Source: Halarchaeoplasma sp046498385
GTDB lineage: Archaea; Thermoplasmatota; Thermoplasmata; Halarchaeoplasmatales; Halarchaeoplasmataceae
Assembly: GCA_046498385.1 (NCBI GenBank)
Contig: JAWOAU010000075.1
Span: 1-21,045 of the forward strand
Reading direction: 5' to 3'
DNA length: 21,045 nt
In this document: positions 20,933 through 21,045 of the stretch, in pieces
Layout of the letters: the number at the start of each line of letters is the position of its first letter
How positions within the stretch are numbered: position 1 is the first letter of the stretch
Made by a program: the position numbers and the translations under genes
Notes under the pieces: generated by a model
Told to the model about the DNA's origin: nothing
What the model saw: the letters and a program-made list of their open reading frames with translations, nothing else
The model's database searches: none

Positions 20933-21045
20933 AGGCCTCCTCCTGCGCAATGCGGCGCCATTGCGCCGCCAGCAGATAGAGCCTGAGATCGCCCCAGAGG
21001 AGCGGTGTTGTGATGCGGTACGGGCGGGTTTTGGTGACGCCTAAG
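20866..21045 (-). other. GC-rich terminal segment, probably foreign, with a partial bacterial-looking gene on the minus strand
   Basis: Base composition jumps to clearly GC-rich near 20861-20870. On the minus strand one frame is open from the window end to the junction. It reads WGDLRLYLLAAQWRRIAQEE, then AFMGRCGQVGDDLGSRLIAARL. These look like real coding sequence with GC-rich codons, and from memory resemble the DUF4037 family of bacteria. Similarity stops at the junction, as expected if two unrelated molecules were joined. A short inverted repeat GCGGC/GCCGC (20864-20868/20873-20877) sits at the join. The family assignment is tentative. Confidence 0.55.

Noticed and set aside
1..21045. CRISPR array, insertion sequence or replication origin
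   Set aside because: No spaced direct repeats, transposase motifs or clustered origin-binding repeats were seen; the only tandem arrays are protein-coding.

Overview
The window is from an archaeon, most likely an uncultivated euryarchaeote near the Thermoplasmata. The archaeal assignment rests on the gene order and on archaeal-type proteins: ribosomal proteins eS4, eL32 and eL19, the RNase P subunit Rpp29, aIF1, an archaeal SecY, a DUF106/EMC3-like protein, Cbf5/TruB with a PUA domain, and a tRNA-Ser with a bulge-helix-bulge intron. The Thermoplasmata hint comes from one gene, a fusion of O6-alkylguanine-DNA alkyltransferase and endonuclease V, an architecture I know from Ferroplasma and relatives. 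It is an inference, not a phylogeny.

Layout. Positions 1-741 hold the C-terminal end of a repeat-bearing, membrane-anchored surface protein. Positions 808-2789 are a two-gene unit: the alkyltransferase-endonuclease V fusion, overlapping by 4 bp a histone-deacetylase-family hydrolase. A gap of about 220 bp (2790-3008) carries a TATA-like box and a leader that can fold. From 3009 to 18686 lies one co-directional run of translation genes: uL3, uL4, uL23, uL2, uS19, uL22, uS3, uL29, aIF1, Rpp29, uS17, uL14, uL24, eS4, uL5, uS14, uS8, uL6, eL32, eL19, uL18, uS5, uL30, uL15, SecY, a YidC-superfamily protein, CMP kinase and Cbf5/TruB. Next come an intron-containing tRNA-Ser(GGA) (18723-18829) and a second small cluster: an amidohydrolase, a universal stress protein and a CBS-domain protein. 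The last 180 bases or so are abruptly GC-rich and read as a different, bacterial-looking gene on the minus strand. I interpret the join as an assembly or amplification chimera.

How the genes work together. The long run makes much of both ribosomal subunits together with start-codon selection (aIF1), tRNA 5' maturation (Rpp29), rRNA pseudouridylation (Cbf5), and the membrane channel and insertase-like protein that receive nascent chains. Genes are packed tightly. Eight junctions in the window are 4-bp stop/start overlaps (HDAC, uL14, eS4, uL5, uS14, uS5, uL30, cmk), and at five others the stop codon is itself part of the Shine-Dalgarno sequence, which suggests translational coupling.

Most of the window is conserved, ordinary biology and I found no clearly new system. 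The points most worth a second look are the acidic uS3 tail made of thirteen 9-residue repeats, the leader in front of uL3 with mutually exclusive helices, the repair-fusion/deacetylase pair, the intron in tRNA-Ser, and the probable chimeric end.
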